DNA from: Fuerstiella marisgermanici
Lineage (GTDB): Bacteria; Planctomycetota; Planctomycetia; Planctomycetales; Planctomycetaceae
Assembly: GCF_001983935.1 (NCBI RefSeq)
Contig: NZ_CP017641.1
Location: 1,922,001 to 1,986,000 of the forward strand
DNA length: 64,000 bases
Direction: 5' to 3'
Numbering within the stretch: position 1 is the first letter of the stretch; each line of letters starts with the position of its first letter. Under the pieces are notes generated by a model that was not told where the DNA came from, did no database searches, and saw only the letters and a list, made by a program, of their open reading frames with translations. This document shows, piece by piece, positions 26,597 to 36,205 of the stretch. Position numbers and translations under genes: made by a program.

Positions 26597-27097
26597 ATGG
26601 TCAACATTCTATGGGATCGCTCAACCCACGCTTATATGCTCCGTTCTGAGGTGACCCTGCCGGCCAGCAGAGACACGCTGTTCGAATTTTTCAGCGATGC
26701 GTTCCAGCTGGAAAAAATCACACCGCCGTGGCTGAATTTCAAGGTGGTGACACCGGCCCCGATTCAAATCCAAACTGGCACACTAATCGACTATCGACTG
26801 CGCCTGCGAGTGATCCCGATCCGCTGGCGGACAGAAATCTCGACCTGGAACCCGCCGCATTCCTTTACTGACCGTCAACTAAAGGGGCCGTACTCTCTGT
26901 GGGAGCACTTCCACAGGTTCGAGGAGGTCGACGGCGGAACTTTGGTGACGGACGAAGTTCGCTATCGAGTACCGGGCGGCGCTCTGGTCCATTCGCTGTT
27001 CGTGAAACGCGAACTGGAAAAGATATTTCAATATCGGCACGATAGGATCATTGAATTGTTTAGCCACTCGAACGACGTTTCCAACGTCGCCGATTGA
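26597..27097 (+). CDS. SRPBCC-family protein upstream of photolyase
   Basis: A 166-aa protein of the SRPBCC/START-like ligand-binding fold: the opening strand SEVTLPASRDTLFEFFSDA, then LEKITPPWLNFKVV and the later TLVTDEVRYRVPGG. Proteins of this subgroup are often encoded beside photolyases or NAD-dependent epimerases; their ligand is unknown. ATG 26597 is preferred; earlier in-frame starts (TTG 26510, ATG 26567) give a non-conserved Arg-rich lead. The photolyase starts 39 bp downstream, so they probably share a transcript. Confidence 0.8.
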   Translation: MVNILWDRSTHAYMLRSEVTLPASRDTLFEFFSDAFQLEKITPPWLNFKVVTPAPIQIQTGTLIDYRLRLRVIPIRWRTEISTWNPPHSFTDRQLKGPYSLWEHFHRFEEVDGGTLVTDEVRYRVPGGALVHSLFVKRELEKIFQYRHDRIIELFSHSNDVSNVAD

Positions 27098-27136
27098 GTC
27101 CAGGTTTTTACCGCTTCAAATTTCAGAGTCTGCTTT

Positions 27137-28621
27137 ATGGCCGCCGTCGACGAGCTGCGAATCGAGAATTGCAATCAAGCCGATGTCAACAGCGACGGTC
27201 AGTACGTCGTGTATTGGATGATCGCGAATCGACGTTTGCACTACAATTTTTCTCTGCAACGAGCCGTCGAATGGGCCGTTGAACTTAAAAAGCCGTTGCT
27301 GATTTTCGAAGCGCTGCGCTGCGGTTACGAATGGGCGAGCGTACGTTTGCATCGATTTGTGTTGCAAGGAATGGCAGATAACAAGGCGGTTGCGTCCAAA
27401 GCGGGAGTCAGCTACTTGCCGTATGTGGAGCCAGAACACGGCGACGGCAGCGGCCTGCTGAAACGGATCGCGAAAGATGCGTGCGTGGTCGTCACGGATG
27501 ATTTCCCCTGCTTCTTTCTGCCCCGAATGGTCAAGGCAGTGGCCGATCGGTTGCCGGTGAAGCTGGAAGCCGTTGATTCCAATGGCATCTATCCGATGCG
27601 ACATACTGATCGCATTTTCACGCGGGCATTTTCTTTTCGCAACCACTTACAGAAAACGCTGACTCCGTTTCTTGAAGACTTTCCCGTCCGCGATCCGCTT
27701 TCGCACAAATCGCTCAACAAGCAGGATTGCATCCCGAAGGATGTTACGAAACGATGGCCGCCGGCCAGTGACAAACTTCTTTCTGCCAGTGCGGACGTGC
27801 TCGCTGAGTTTCCGATCGACCAGACGGTTGGGCCCGCCTTTCTGGACGGTGGAGAAGTCGCCGCTCGAAAACAGACGAATGCGTTCGTTAAGAAGCGTCT
27901 GGAACGCTATGCGGATGATCGCAACCAACCCGACGACGATCCCAGCAGCGGACTGTCACCGTATCTGCACTTCGGCCACATTTCCGCTCACGAGGTCTTC
28001 CAGAAGGTTGCCGCCAGCGAAGAATGGTCGACCGGCGACTTGAATGACGTGAAGAAGACGAAGGGCAGCCGATCCGGTTGGTGGGGCATGTCACCTGCCG
28101 CTGAATCGTTTCTTGATGAACTGATTACCTGGCGGGAGATTGGCTACAACGCATGTTGCCATGATAAGAATTATGCAGAGTACGATTCGCTTCCGGACTT
28201 CGCGAAGACCACTTTGGAGGAGCACGCTGACGACGAACGCGAATTTATCTATTCGCACGAAGAATTTCAGAACGCAGCCACGCATGACGAAATCTGGAAC
28301 GCCGCTCAATCACAGCTTGTTACCGAAGGTCGCATGCACAACTATCTGCGGATGCTGTGGGGCAAGAAAATTCTCGAATGGACGGAGACGCCTCAGCAGG
28401 CGCTCGACATCATGATCGATCTAAACAATCGCTATGCCGTCGATGGCCGAAACCCGAATTCCTATTCCGGTATCTTCTGGGTGCTGGGCCGCTATGATCG
28501 AGCCTGGGGGCCGGAGCGTCCGGTGTTCGGAAAGATTCGCTTCATGAGCTCCGACAGTACTCGGAAGAAGCTAAAGTTGAAGGGTTACCTCGAACGTTAT
28601 TCGCCGAGTGATGGCGATTAG
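27137..28621 (+). CDS. Deoxyribodipyrimidine photolyase, class II
   Basis: Uses light and FAD to split cyclobutane pyrimidine dimers in DNA. The 494-aa length fits class II enzymes. The N-terminal antenna-type domain (VVYWMIANRRLHYNFSLQRA) is followed by the FAD-binding helical domain with SGLSPYLHFGHISAHEV (about residue 275), FLDELITWREIGYN (about 325), the WNAAQSQLVTEGRMHNYLRMLWGKK core (split here as WNAAQSQLVTEG and RMHNYLRMLWGKK) and the C-terminal NPNSYSGIFWVLGRYDRAWGP pattern, which separates class II from class I. No truncation is seen. Immediately after its stop lies copy 2 of a dispersed element. Confidence 0.94.
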   Translation: MAAVDELRIENCNQADVNSDGQYVVYWMIANRRLHYNFSLQRAVEWAVELKKPLLIFEALRCGYEWASVRLHRFVLQGMADNKAVASKAGVSYLPYVEPEHGDGSGLLKRIAKDACVVVTDDFPCFFLPRMVKAVADRLPVKLEAVDSNGIYPMRHTDRIFTRAFSFRNHLQKTLTPFLEDFPVRDPLSHKSLNKQDCIPKDVTKRWPPASDKLLSASADVLAEFPIDQTVGPAFLDGGEVAARKQTNAFVKKRLERYADDRNQPDDDPSSGLSPYLHFGHISAHEVFQKVAASEEWSTGDLNDVKKTKGSRSGWWGMSPAAESFLDELITWREIGYNACCHDKNYAEYDSLPDFAKTTLEEHADDEREFIYSHEEFQNAATHDEIWNAAQSQLVTEGRMHNYLRMLWGKKILEWTETPQQALDIMIDLNNRYAVDGRNPNSYSGIFWVLGRYDRAWGPERPVFGKIRFMSSDSTRKKLKLKGYLERYSPSDGD

Positions 28622-28735
28622 AGCAGTTTCTCTCTTGCTGTGGACAACCCGGGCTCGTGCGAAACAGCCTTCATCGACTGAAACGCTTATGCCGCAGCCA
28701 GAAGTCAGCGAAACACGCTGTAGCTGTTTCGCGCG
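28619..28735 (+). repeat. Dispersed intergenic element, copy 2
   Basis: Begins at the photolyase stop codon (TAGAGCAG) and aligns along its length with 7024-7134. Conserved blocks: TAGAGCA, G-TGTGGAC, GGCTCGTG-GAA, CCGC-GCCA and AGCG-AAACGCTGTA. Both copies have the same orientation relative to the upstream gene. Function unknown; a 3'-end RNA element or a mobile non-coding repeat is possible. Confidence 0.6.
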
Positions 28736-28829
28736 ACGAGTCGTCGCTTCGTTGATCTCGATTTAGCGGCAAGCCGGCAACCAGTGACCAAACTTCAGCC
28801 CGCGACTGCCGAACGTGGGCCGGCGACTA

Positions 28830-30740
28830 TCACGGTTGATCGAGGACGCTGCGGATTTGTTGCTGGAGATCTGCGATCAGGAATGGCTTCTGAAGAAAAG
28901 CCGTGCGAGTTGTTTCGATCGTTTGGTGGATCTGTTCGTCGTCGCTGTAGCCGGACATAAACAACACGCCGATATCCGGCCTTCGCTCAGTCAATTTCTC
29001 TGCCAGTTCGCGACCGGACATCAGCGGCATGATTAGGTCGGTCAGCAACAGGTCGATGCGGGTTTTCGCATTGGTCGCGACTTCCAACGCATGTTCACCA
29101 TTGACCGCTTCAAGAACCTTGTACCCACACCGTTCGAGTGCCATCTTCGTCATACGGCGGACGGGGTGTTCGTCTTCAACCAAAAGGACGGTTTCACCGC
29201 CGCGGTCAGAACTGGCTGGTTCCAACAGGCTGACCGGCGCAGCGGTCGCATCAGTCACGGGAAGGTCAACGCAACCGACTGCATTGCTGCTGCCATCATT
29301 CTCTATACTGATCCGGCCATGGTATTGCTGCACAATCCCATAAACTGCGGCGAGTCCCAGACCGGTTCCTTCAGTTTGTTTGTCCGACGAGAAGAACGGG
29401 CCGAATACATGCTGGCCCACGTCGGGGGCAACACTTGGGCCACCGGCTGTCACCGTAATTCTCACATAACGTTGCTCTGCCCCATCCGGGACTACTTCAG
29501 TGGTTGTTGACACCACGAGTTGGCCAGCCGAAGGCAGCGCATCTCGGGCATTGGCGATAAGACTTATGACCAGTTGTTCTAGCTGGCTGCGGTCTGCTTT
29601 GACGGAGCCAACCTTCGGGTCAAGGTGACTGCACAGGTCGACACTCGATCCAAACAGGTGCCGTACTAACGGCTCAAGGTCACGAATCACATCGTTTAAG
29701 CGAAGCACTTCCGGAGGCGGTGTCTGCTTTCGCCTGAACGTTACGATCTGATGCGCCAATGCGGCAGCGCGATTGCCAGCATCGTGAATTTGCTTCGCTA
29801 CGTCTTTTTGCCCCGGAGAGCTTTCTGCGCTGTTCAGCAGAAAGTCACTAAACCCAATGATGACTGTCATGAGGTTGTTGAAGTCATGAGCGATCACACC
29901 CGCGAGTCGTCCAGTGGCTTCCAGTTTTTGAGCCTCTCGCAGATCTTCTTCCATCTGACGCCGCTGCGTGACGTCACGAAAGATGAGTACGCTGCCTGTG
30001 ACGCGGCCCTTTGCATCCCGAACCGAAGACGCGTGGTTCTCGATGAATCGTTCAGTTCCGTCGTCACAGATCAGAAGGCCGCCGTCGGACAGCGGCGTAC
30101 TCTCGCCAGTACGCAACGTTAACAAAGCGGGATTGGTTACCGGCTGGCGGGCTTCGGCAGATACAGGTTGGAAAACTTCGCGCAGCGCACAACCGACAGC
30201 GTCTTTCTGGTTCCAACCAGTGAGCTCTTCTGCCACAAGGTTCATCGAACGGATAATTCCCTGATCGTCCGTCGCGATCACGCCGTCGCCGATACTGTTA
30301 AGCGTCGTCGTGAGCCACGCCTGGTGCTCTCGCATTCGCGCCTCACAACTGTGGCGGTGTCGAACAATTTCGATGGCTGTTTGCAGATCATGGTCTGTGT
30401 AAGGCCGTGACACATAACTGAAAGGTGCACTGATCTCGGCACACTCCAGCGCTGCATCGTCCGGATCGGCGGTCAGGTAAACCACAGGGATGTCCGCGTC
30501 CCGACGAATCAACTCCGCCGCTTCCATGCCATCAATGCCACCTTCGAGATGAATATTCATCAGGATGATGCCGGGCTCTGTTTTCAATGCCATCCGAACA
30601 GCATCGTCACCGGACGTCGCCAGTCCCGCGATGCTGTATCCCAGTGCTTTCAGGCGTTCTGCGATTCCTGTGGCATGAGTCGTGTTATCTTCAACAACCA
30701 GAATGGAAATTGCAGGCTCAGCTTCTGCGCTCACGAACAT
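28830..30740 (-). CDS. Hybrid sensor kinase: pseudo-receiver, PAS, HisKA/HATPase, receiver
   Basis: A 636-aa soluble protein; ATG 30740 is chosen for its AGGAG site. Order: N-terminal receiver (about 11-128), PAS (about 140-265), HisKA with H-box VIAHDFNNLM, HATPase, C-terminal receiver (about 510-630). Two oddities: the N-terminal receiver has Asn62 (ILMNIHLEGG) where the phosphate-accepting Asp should be, and the ATPase G1 box reads VTAGGPS instead of D-x-G-x-G. The N-box (NARDAL) and the G2-like GTGLGLA are intact, and the C-terminal receiver keeps its Asp (LLTDLIMP). It may be weakly active and depend on another kinase. A second hybrid kinase with intact motifs lies directly upstream on the same strand. 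Confidence 0.9.
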   Translation of the reverse strand: MFVSAEAEPAISILVVEDNTTHATGIAERLKALGYSIAGLATSGDDAVRMALKTEPGIILMNIHLEGGIDGMEAAELIRRDADIPVVYLTADPDDAALECAEISAPFSYVSRPYTDHDLQTAIEIVRHRHSCEARMREHQAWLTTTLNSIGDGVIATDDQGIIRSMNLVAEELTGWNQKDAVGCALREVFQPVSAEARQPVTNPALLTLRTGESTPLSDGGLLICDDGTERFIENHASSVRDAKGRVTGSVLIFRDVTQRRQMEEDLREAQKLEATGRLAGVIAHDFNNLMTVIIGFSDFLLNSAESSPGQKDVAKQIHDAGNRAAALAHQIVTFRRKQTPPPEVLRLNDVIRDLEPLVRHLFGSSVDLCSHLDPKVGSVKADRSQLEQLVISLIANARDALPSAGQLVVSTTTEVVPDGAEQRYVRITVTAGGPSVAPDVGQHVFGPFFSSDKQTEGTGLGLAAVYGIVQQYHGRISIENDGSSNAVGCVDLPVTDATAAPVSLLEPASSDRGGETVLLVEDEHPVRRMTKMALERCGYKVLEAVNGEHALEVATNAKTRIDLLLTDLIMPLMSGRELAEKLTERRPDIGVLFMSGYSDDEQIHQTIETTRTAFLQKPFLIADLQQQIRSVLDQP

Positions 30741-31035
30741 GAATCTCCTGGTTGGTCTCTGGATTGATGCCTGCAAGCCGAATCACGTTACTCGTACCGA
30801 AGTCCAGCGATTTCGACATTGTCGGCCGTATGCCGCACCAGCCTATTCGCCAATCGAGCCTTTAAGCGGTCGATTGTTTAGAAAGTTTACAATCCCCGGC
30901 ATTCTCACGCCATCCTCGGCCTCGGTCATCCCACGATAGCACGGAGAATGATTGCCTGTCTTCCGACAGGTCCGCCGTGCAGACGCGAAGTAAAGGGCTA
31001 CTAATGTGAAGTCATACCAGCGGTATTGCGAAGTC

Positions 31036-33702
31036 TTAATTTTTGATCTGATCGGAATCGGGGCCAGATGAGCGGCCCCACATGTTTGTAACCTCTTGCA
31101 GCTGCTCCAGAGAAAATGGTTTTGGAAGGCTGCCCTTGAAGCCGTACGCCTTGCAATCGGCCATCACCGGATCTTCTGCGTAGCCGCTGGCGCATAGCAC
31201 GCACGCATCCGGATTCAGCAGCAAAATGTGCTGCACTGCTTCCTTGCCGCCCATGCTGCCGGGGATCGTTAGGTCCATGATGACTACGTCAAATGGAGCT
31301 TCGTTGCGGAGCGATTCCCAGTACGCCGTAATCGCCTGGTCGGCGTTGCAGACAGTTCGGACTTCACACCCCATTCCTTCAAGCATTTGCGTTGTCACGG
31401 TTCTTACCGTGGGCTCGTCATCCATGACCAGAACTCGAGGCGGCCGCTCTTTCAGCTGTGGCTTGAGTTGCGTTGAAGTCTTCTCTGCAGCAACTTTTTT
31501 CGCAGCGGGAAGATGAACGGTAAACGTCGTGCCTTCCCCCATTTTTGAAGTGACGCCAATGTGTCCGTTGTGGCGGTCAACGATGGAATGGCATGTCGCC
31601 AAACCCAACCCGTGTCCCTGCGACTTTGTGGTGAAATAAGGAGCAAAAATGCGGTCCAGGATATCCGTCGGGATTCCTGTCCCTCCATCATGGAATTCGA
31701 TTTTCACGTAACGCCCGGATTTCAGGTGAGGATGCTGGCCGTCGCTAAGTTCCACGTTCTGCAGTGAGATCGAAAGCTTTCCTCCTGTCGACATCGCCTG
31801 TCTCGCGTTGATCGCCAGATTGGAAAACACCTGTTGTAGCTGCCCGACGTCGCCGGATACGTTCCACAAGTCTTCGGGAACCTGCAAAGCAATCTCGACA
31901 TTGCTGCCGGACAGGTCGAAGGCAGTCACCTCGCGAATCATTGGAGCGAGATTCACGACCTCCATGATTGGGGCGCCGCCCTTGGAAAACGTCAGCAGTT
32001 GCTGCGTCAGTCGTTTCGCACGCTCCATCGAATGCTCGGCTTCCGCCAGGAATTCGGCGGCGGGGTTATTTTCCGGCAGCACAGTTCGCGCTAGCGAGAC
32101 GTGCCCGAAAATACCTGTCAACACGTTGTTGAAGTCGTGAGCAATTCCCCCGGCCAGCGTTCCCAGACTTTCGAGGTGCGCCAATCGTTGCAGCTCTTCT
32201 TCGGCATGTTTCCGGTCAGTGACGTCGAAAACGATTGTGTGTAGTAACTGCTGTTCACCGACCTGTACAGGCCCGGTGGAAATCTGCACATCGCGGACTT
32301 CCCCGGAAGCCTTTCGATGTTGAAATTCGAAAGTCGCGTTTTCGCCGGCTCGGGCCTGTCGCAAACGTTCGCGGACGCCGCTTTCGTTTAACGTGTTGAT
32401 ATCCCAGATGTGCAGCCTGGACAGTTCATCGGAGGTATAGCCGTAGAAACGACTCGCCGCAGAATTGGCTTCGACGATTCTCCCGGTGTCAGGGTCGATC
32501 AGCAGTTTTACGGCGCTGCTGTTTTCGAAGATGTCACGGTAGCGAGTTTCGCTCTCACGCAGCCGCTGTTCCGTTTCTTTACGCGACGTGATGTCCTGAT
32601 GGATTCCGGAAATCAGCAGCGGTCGCCCGTCGGGATCGCGTTCCACAACTTTGCCGCGATCGAAGACCCAGATCCACGATCCGTTGCGGTGCTTCATTTG
32701 AACTTCGTGTTCGTAGTGATCGCGTTTTCCGCTGAAGCATTCGCGCAGCAAGCGTCGAGCGTCTTCGATGCTGTCGGGATGGTACAGCGCCATCCATGTG
32801 TCTTCGTCGAATGAGGGGGCTTCTGTCGGAGGGTATCCCAAAATGGCTTCCCACCTTTCGCCAAAGGTGAGTCGTCCGGTGGCAACGTACCATTGCCAAT
32901 CGCCTACGCGGGTACCAGCCAAAACTTCGGCCAGTCGAAGGCGTTCTGCCTTCAGCTGTTCTTCTGCCACGCGCCGTTCGGTGATGTCCTGAAACGTCCC
33001 TCGCAGTCGAATCGTTCTTCCGTTTTCGACGATCGGAGTGCAAATGCTGCGAGTATATCTGGCATTGCCTTTGGCGGTCGTTAAACGCAGCTGCAAATCG
33101 TATGGCTGGCCGAAGGCGAAGGCTTTGCTAATGGCTGTAGACAAAGTTGTTCGGTCATCCGGATGGAAAAAACGAAGAGCGTCCTCCAGCGGCGGCGTGC
33201 CATCAGCAGGCAATTCGTGAATGCGGAAGGTTTCTTTGGTCCAGGTCACCTCGCCAGTGCGTGCGTCCAGTTCCCAGCCGCCGACCTTGGCCATTTGAGC
33301 CGTCGCTTCGAGCAGTTCTTCAGACCGCCATTGAACGGTCGCACGATTCACCGGCTGCAGCACCAACAACAACTGCTGCTGTGATTCACCGTCGGCTGGG
33401 ACGATTCCGCTTAGGCTTGATACTTCGAAACTGCCACCGCATTCGCTGGAGACGATCAGGCGGTCAGCGACAAAATCCGCCGCAGTCACGCGTTCGCTCA
33501 AGTAACGACTGAGATGCGAACCTACGCCAGGGTATGTTAAGACGGCGTCCAGCGTCCGATCGACCGGTTCGCCATCAAACAGCGTCGTGTTTTTACGTGA
33601 TGCGCCGTTCGCAAACACGATGCGTCCGTGCGTGCTTACCACAATGGCGGGTGCCTGAATGGCATCGATTAGCGAAAATTGGCTATGGGAAGAGCTTCCC
33701 AT
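31036..33702 (-). CDS. Multi-PAS hybrid histidine kinase
   Basis: An 888-aa protein with no signal peptide or transmembrane segment. Four PAS units: a divergent one at about 8-110, then about 130-245 (FQDITERR), about 250-375 (HQDITSRK) and about 380-500 (VFDVTDRK). HisKA follows with the H-box GGIAHDFNNVLTGI, then HATPase with intact N-box (INARQAM), G1 (DGGTGIP) and G2 (GHGLGLAT), and a receiver with IMDLTIPGS. All catalytic residues are in place. It is a cytoplasmic sensor of unknown signal. GGAG precedes ATG 33702. Phosphotransfer to, or co-operation with, the adjacent degenerate kinase is plausible from position only. Confidence 0.92.
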   Translation of the reverse strand: MGSSSHSQFSLIDAIQAPAIVVSTHGRIVFANGASRKNTTLFDGEPVDRTLDAVLTYPGVGSHLSRYLSERVTAADFVADRLIVSSECGGSFEVSSLSGIVPADGESQQQLLLVLQPVNRATVQWRSEELLEATAQMAKVGGWELDARTGEVTWTKETFRIHELPADGTPPLEDALRFFHPDDRTTLSTAISKAFAFGQPYDLQLRLTTAKGNARYTRSICTPIVENGRTIRLRGTFQDITERRVAEEQLKAERLRLAEVLAGTRVGDWQWYVATGRLTFGERWEAILGYPPTEAPSFDEDTWMALYHPDSIEDARRLLRECFSGKRDHYEHEVQMKHRNGSWIWVFDRGKVVERDPDGRPLLISGIHQDITSRKETEQRLRESETRYRDIFENSSAVKLLIDPDTGRIVEANSAASRFYGYTSDELSRLHIWDINTLNESGVRERLRQARAGENATFEFQHRKASGEVRDVQISTGPVQVGEQQLLHTIVFDVTDRKHAEEELQRLAHLESLGTLAGGIAHDFNNVLTGIFGHVSLARTVLPENNPAAEFLAEAEHSMERAKRLTQQLLTFSKGGAPIMEVVNLAPMIREVTAFDLSGSNVEIALQVPEDLWNVSGDVGQLQQVFSNLAINARQAMSTGGKLSISLQNVELSDGQHPHLKSGRYVKIEFHDGGTGIPTDILDRIFAPYFTTKSQGHGLGLATCHSIVDRHNGHIGVTSKMGEGTTFTVHLPAAKKVAAEKTSTQLKPQLKERPPRVLVMDDEPTVRTVTTQMLEGMGCEVRTVCNADQAITAYWESLRNEAPFDVVIMDLTIPGSMGGKEAVQHILLLNPDACVLCASGYAEDPVMADCKAYGFKGSLPKPFSLEQLQEVTNMWGRSSGPDSDQIKN

Positions 33703-33920
33703 GATTTACTCCGGCAGATCCGCTCCGATGACGGGGACTTTAAGCTAGTGGCAGACCTCTTGTAGCGACAACGGCACCCATTGTTAAGCACCTTTACTAC
33801 TGCGTAGGTCAATATGTCTTCCTTAGACACGTCGACGACATTTACCAACAAAGTTATCGAATTCCGGCCCCCGCCTCGCAGGAATTTACGACGAATTCGG
33901 CTTTAACGGTGCATCCCAAA

Positions 33921-36203
33921 CTACCGGGAATTTATTGGATCGACGTCCACAGCCATCTCGACGCTGTCCGGCAGCTTTAACTTTCCTTCCACCCGCTGCC
34001 ACAGCAGCTTGACGCGTTCATGCGACGGCGCCGCAATCTGAAGATGGAAGCGGTAATAGCCGCGCAGGCGGGTGATCGGTGCGGGAGCGGCCCCCAGAAT
34101 TCTGGCTTCGGGGTCAAGATCCTTCGCGACCGTTCGCAATTTGTTCGCAACCTCGCGAGCGGTTTCGCAAACCTGCGGCTCCGACATGCCTCGAAAGATG
34201 ACTCGCGTGACAGTGCTAAACGGCGGAGCACCCGTTTCTTTGCGCTGTTGCAGTTCATGGTAGGCGAAGCCCATGAAGTCGTGTTTTGATGCATACTTAA
34301 TCGACGGTGCGTCGGCATTGGTAGTCTGCACGAGTACTCGACCGCCGCGACTGCTGCGGCCGGTTCGACCGGCGACCTGAGCGATCAATTGAAACGTTCG
34401 TTCCGACGCGCGCATGTCTGGCTGATTTAGCATACTGTCGGCATCGATGACACCAACCAGCGTGACGTTGGGAAAGTCTAACCCTTTGGCAATCATCTGA
34501 GTGCCCAGCAGGATTTCCACCTCGCCGTGCCGAAACTTCTCCAACGCTTCATCGTGGCTGCCGGGCTTCCTCATCGAATCGCTGTCCATCCGCAGCACTC
34601 TTGCTGCGGGAAACGCGGCGGCGACTTCTGCTTCCAGTTTCTGAGTTCCCGTGCCGAAGTATCGCACGGCTGCGCTTTCACACGTGGGACATTTTTCTGG
34701 AGCCGGGATGCTGTAGTCGCAACTGTGGCACACGGCTTCCGCTCGATCGCGATGCCACGTTAGCGTGATGTCGCAGTCGGGACACTTCACACCCGTACCG
34801 CAACTGCGACACCAAACCGTCGGCGAATAACCGCGCAGGTTCAGAAACAGAATGACCTGTCCCTTCTCATTTAACGCACGACCAATGGATGTGAAGAGGG
34901 CTCGCCCCAGCGACGAACCTTTGCCAATGCGTGGATCGTTGCGAGTGTCGACAACCACAACCGGCGGCAGAGGCAATTCGGCAACTCGATCAGGCATCGA
35001 CAACAGCGTGTCCTGCCGCCTAGTCGCTCGCAGCCATGATTCGAGCGTAGGCGTGGCCGATCCCAGCAACAATGGAACACGTTCCTGCATGCAGCGATAA
35101 CGCGCGACTTCACGCGCATGATATCGTGGTGTGGAATCCTGCTTAAAAGTCGGTTCGTGTTCTTCGTCGATTACAATCAGGCCCAGGTTTGGCGTTGGCG
35201 CGAAGACGGCGCTGCGAGCGCCCACCACCACTTCAATTTGTCCCTGAGCAATCTGCTGCCATTGCCAGTGCCGTTCGGAATCCGTCATGTGACTGTGCAG
35301 CACGGCGACCGATTTAAAGCGGCAGCGAAAGCGTCGAATCGTTTGCGGCGTCAGACTGATCTCCGGTACCAGCACAATTGCCTGCCGGCCGTAACTAACG
35401 ATCTCACGGATCGACCGAATATAAACCTCCGTCTTGCCGCTGCCGGTCACGCCGTGCAAAAGCATCGTGCTGTGTTCACCTGATCGAACGGCAGACAGAA
35501 TCTTGTCCAGGGTTTGCTGCTGCTGTGAGTTCAGAATCAGGTCTTCCGTTTGAACGGCATCTTCCAGCATCTCGCCGCTCACTTCCGACCGAATTCGCAG
35601 CGCCGTGACGATCCCCTTTTTGCGCAAAGCGGTAATCGGTCCGGGGCCACATTCGGCGAGTTCGCACAGCCGAGTTGCCGCGACTGGTTCGGTGAATTCT
35701 CGTAGCACATCGACGACAGTTTGCTGCTTCTTGGGAAGCTTGCCTGCTTCAATCAGCTGATCGGCTTTGCTCGAAAGTTCAAACGACTGAACCAGGCGTG
35801 TTCCGCTTTTCCGGCGAACGCCGGCTGGAATCACGCTGTCCAAAACCTGTCCCCAGCCACACAGATAGCGTTCGCCGATCCAGTGAGTCAGCTTCAGCAT
35901 CACGTCGTTCAACAACGGCTCGCTGTCCAGCACTTCGTGGATTGGCTTCAGTTTGCGAATCGCGCTTTCGGCCTGGCGTACGTTCACGCAGTACCCGACG
36001 ACGGTACGATTGCCCCGCCCCAACGGCGCTTTGACTCGCATACCGGCTTTCAGCAGTTCGCGAAATTCGTCCGGAATGCTGTATGTGTACGGCTTTTCGA
36101 GCGGCAGGTTGAAGACAACTTCCGCTACCTGCAAATCTTCCGCTGCCGCCTGCTCCCATTCCGGCAGGTCGGCGAATTCGAATAGGCCCTGCTGGTCGCT
36201 CAC
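33921..36203 (-). CDS. priA: Primosomal protein N' (PriA helicase)
   Basis: Restarts stalled replication forks by loading the replicative helicase. 760 aa from GTG 36203. The N-terminal DNA-binding part (about 20-130) precedes the helicase core with Walker A GVTGSGKTEVYI (about 250) and the DEEH box VIDEEHEPTFKQ. A zinc module has paired Cys motifs (CRSCGTGVKCPDCD, CHSC, CPTCES), and motifs V/VI (GRTGRSSRGGRV) follow. All are intact. The GTG lies 2 bp after the stop of the DUF58 gene, so the genes form an operon. The first 20 residues are an acidic lead not typical of E. coli PriA. Confidence 0.96.
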   Translation of the reverse strand: MSDQQGLFEFADLPEWEQAAAEDLQVAEVVFNLPLEKPYTYSIPDEFRELLKAGMRVKAPLGRGNRTVVGYCVNVRQAESAIRKLKPIHEVLDSEPLLNDVMLKLTHWIGERYLCGWGQVLDSVIPAGVRRKSGTRLVQSFELSSKADQLIEAGKLPKKQQTVVDVLREFTEPVAATRLCELAECGPGPITALRKKGIVTALRIRSEVSGEMLEDAVQTEDLILNSQQQQTLDKILSAVRSGEHSTMLLHGVTGSGKTEVYIRSIREIVSYGRQAIVLVPEISLTPQTIRRFRCRFKSVAVLHSHMTDSERHWQWQQIAQGQIEVVVGARSAVFAPTPNLGLIVIDEEHEPTFKQDSTPRYHAREVARYRCMQERVPLLLGSATPTLESWLRATRRQDTLLSMPDRVAELPLPPVVVVDTRNDPRIGKGSSLGRALFTSIGRALNEKGQVILFLNLRGYSPTVWCRSCGTGVKCPDCDITLTWHRDRAEAVCHSCDYSIPAPEKCPTCESAAVRYFGTGTQKLEAEVAAAFPAARVLRMDSDSMRKPGSHDEALEKFRHGEVEILLGTQMIAKGLDFPNVTLVGVIDADSMLNQPDMRASERTFQLIAQVAGRTGRSSRGGRVLVQTTNADAPSIKYASKHDFMGFAYHELQQRKETGAPPFSTVTRVIFRGMSEPQVCETAREVANKLRTVAKDLDPEARILGAAPAPITRLRGYYRFHLQIAAPSHERVKLLWQRVEGKLKLPDSVEMAVDVDPINSR

Positions 36204-36205
36204 GC

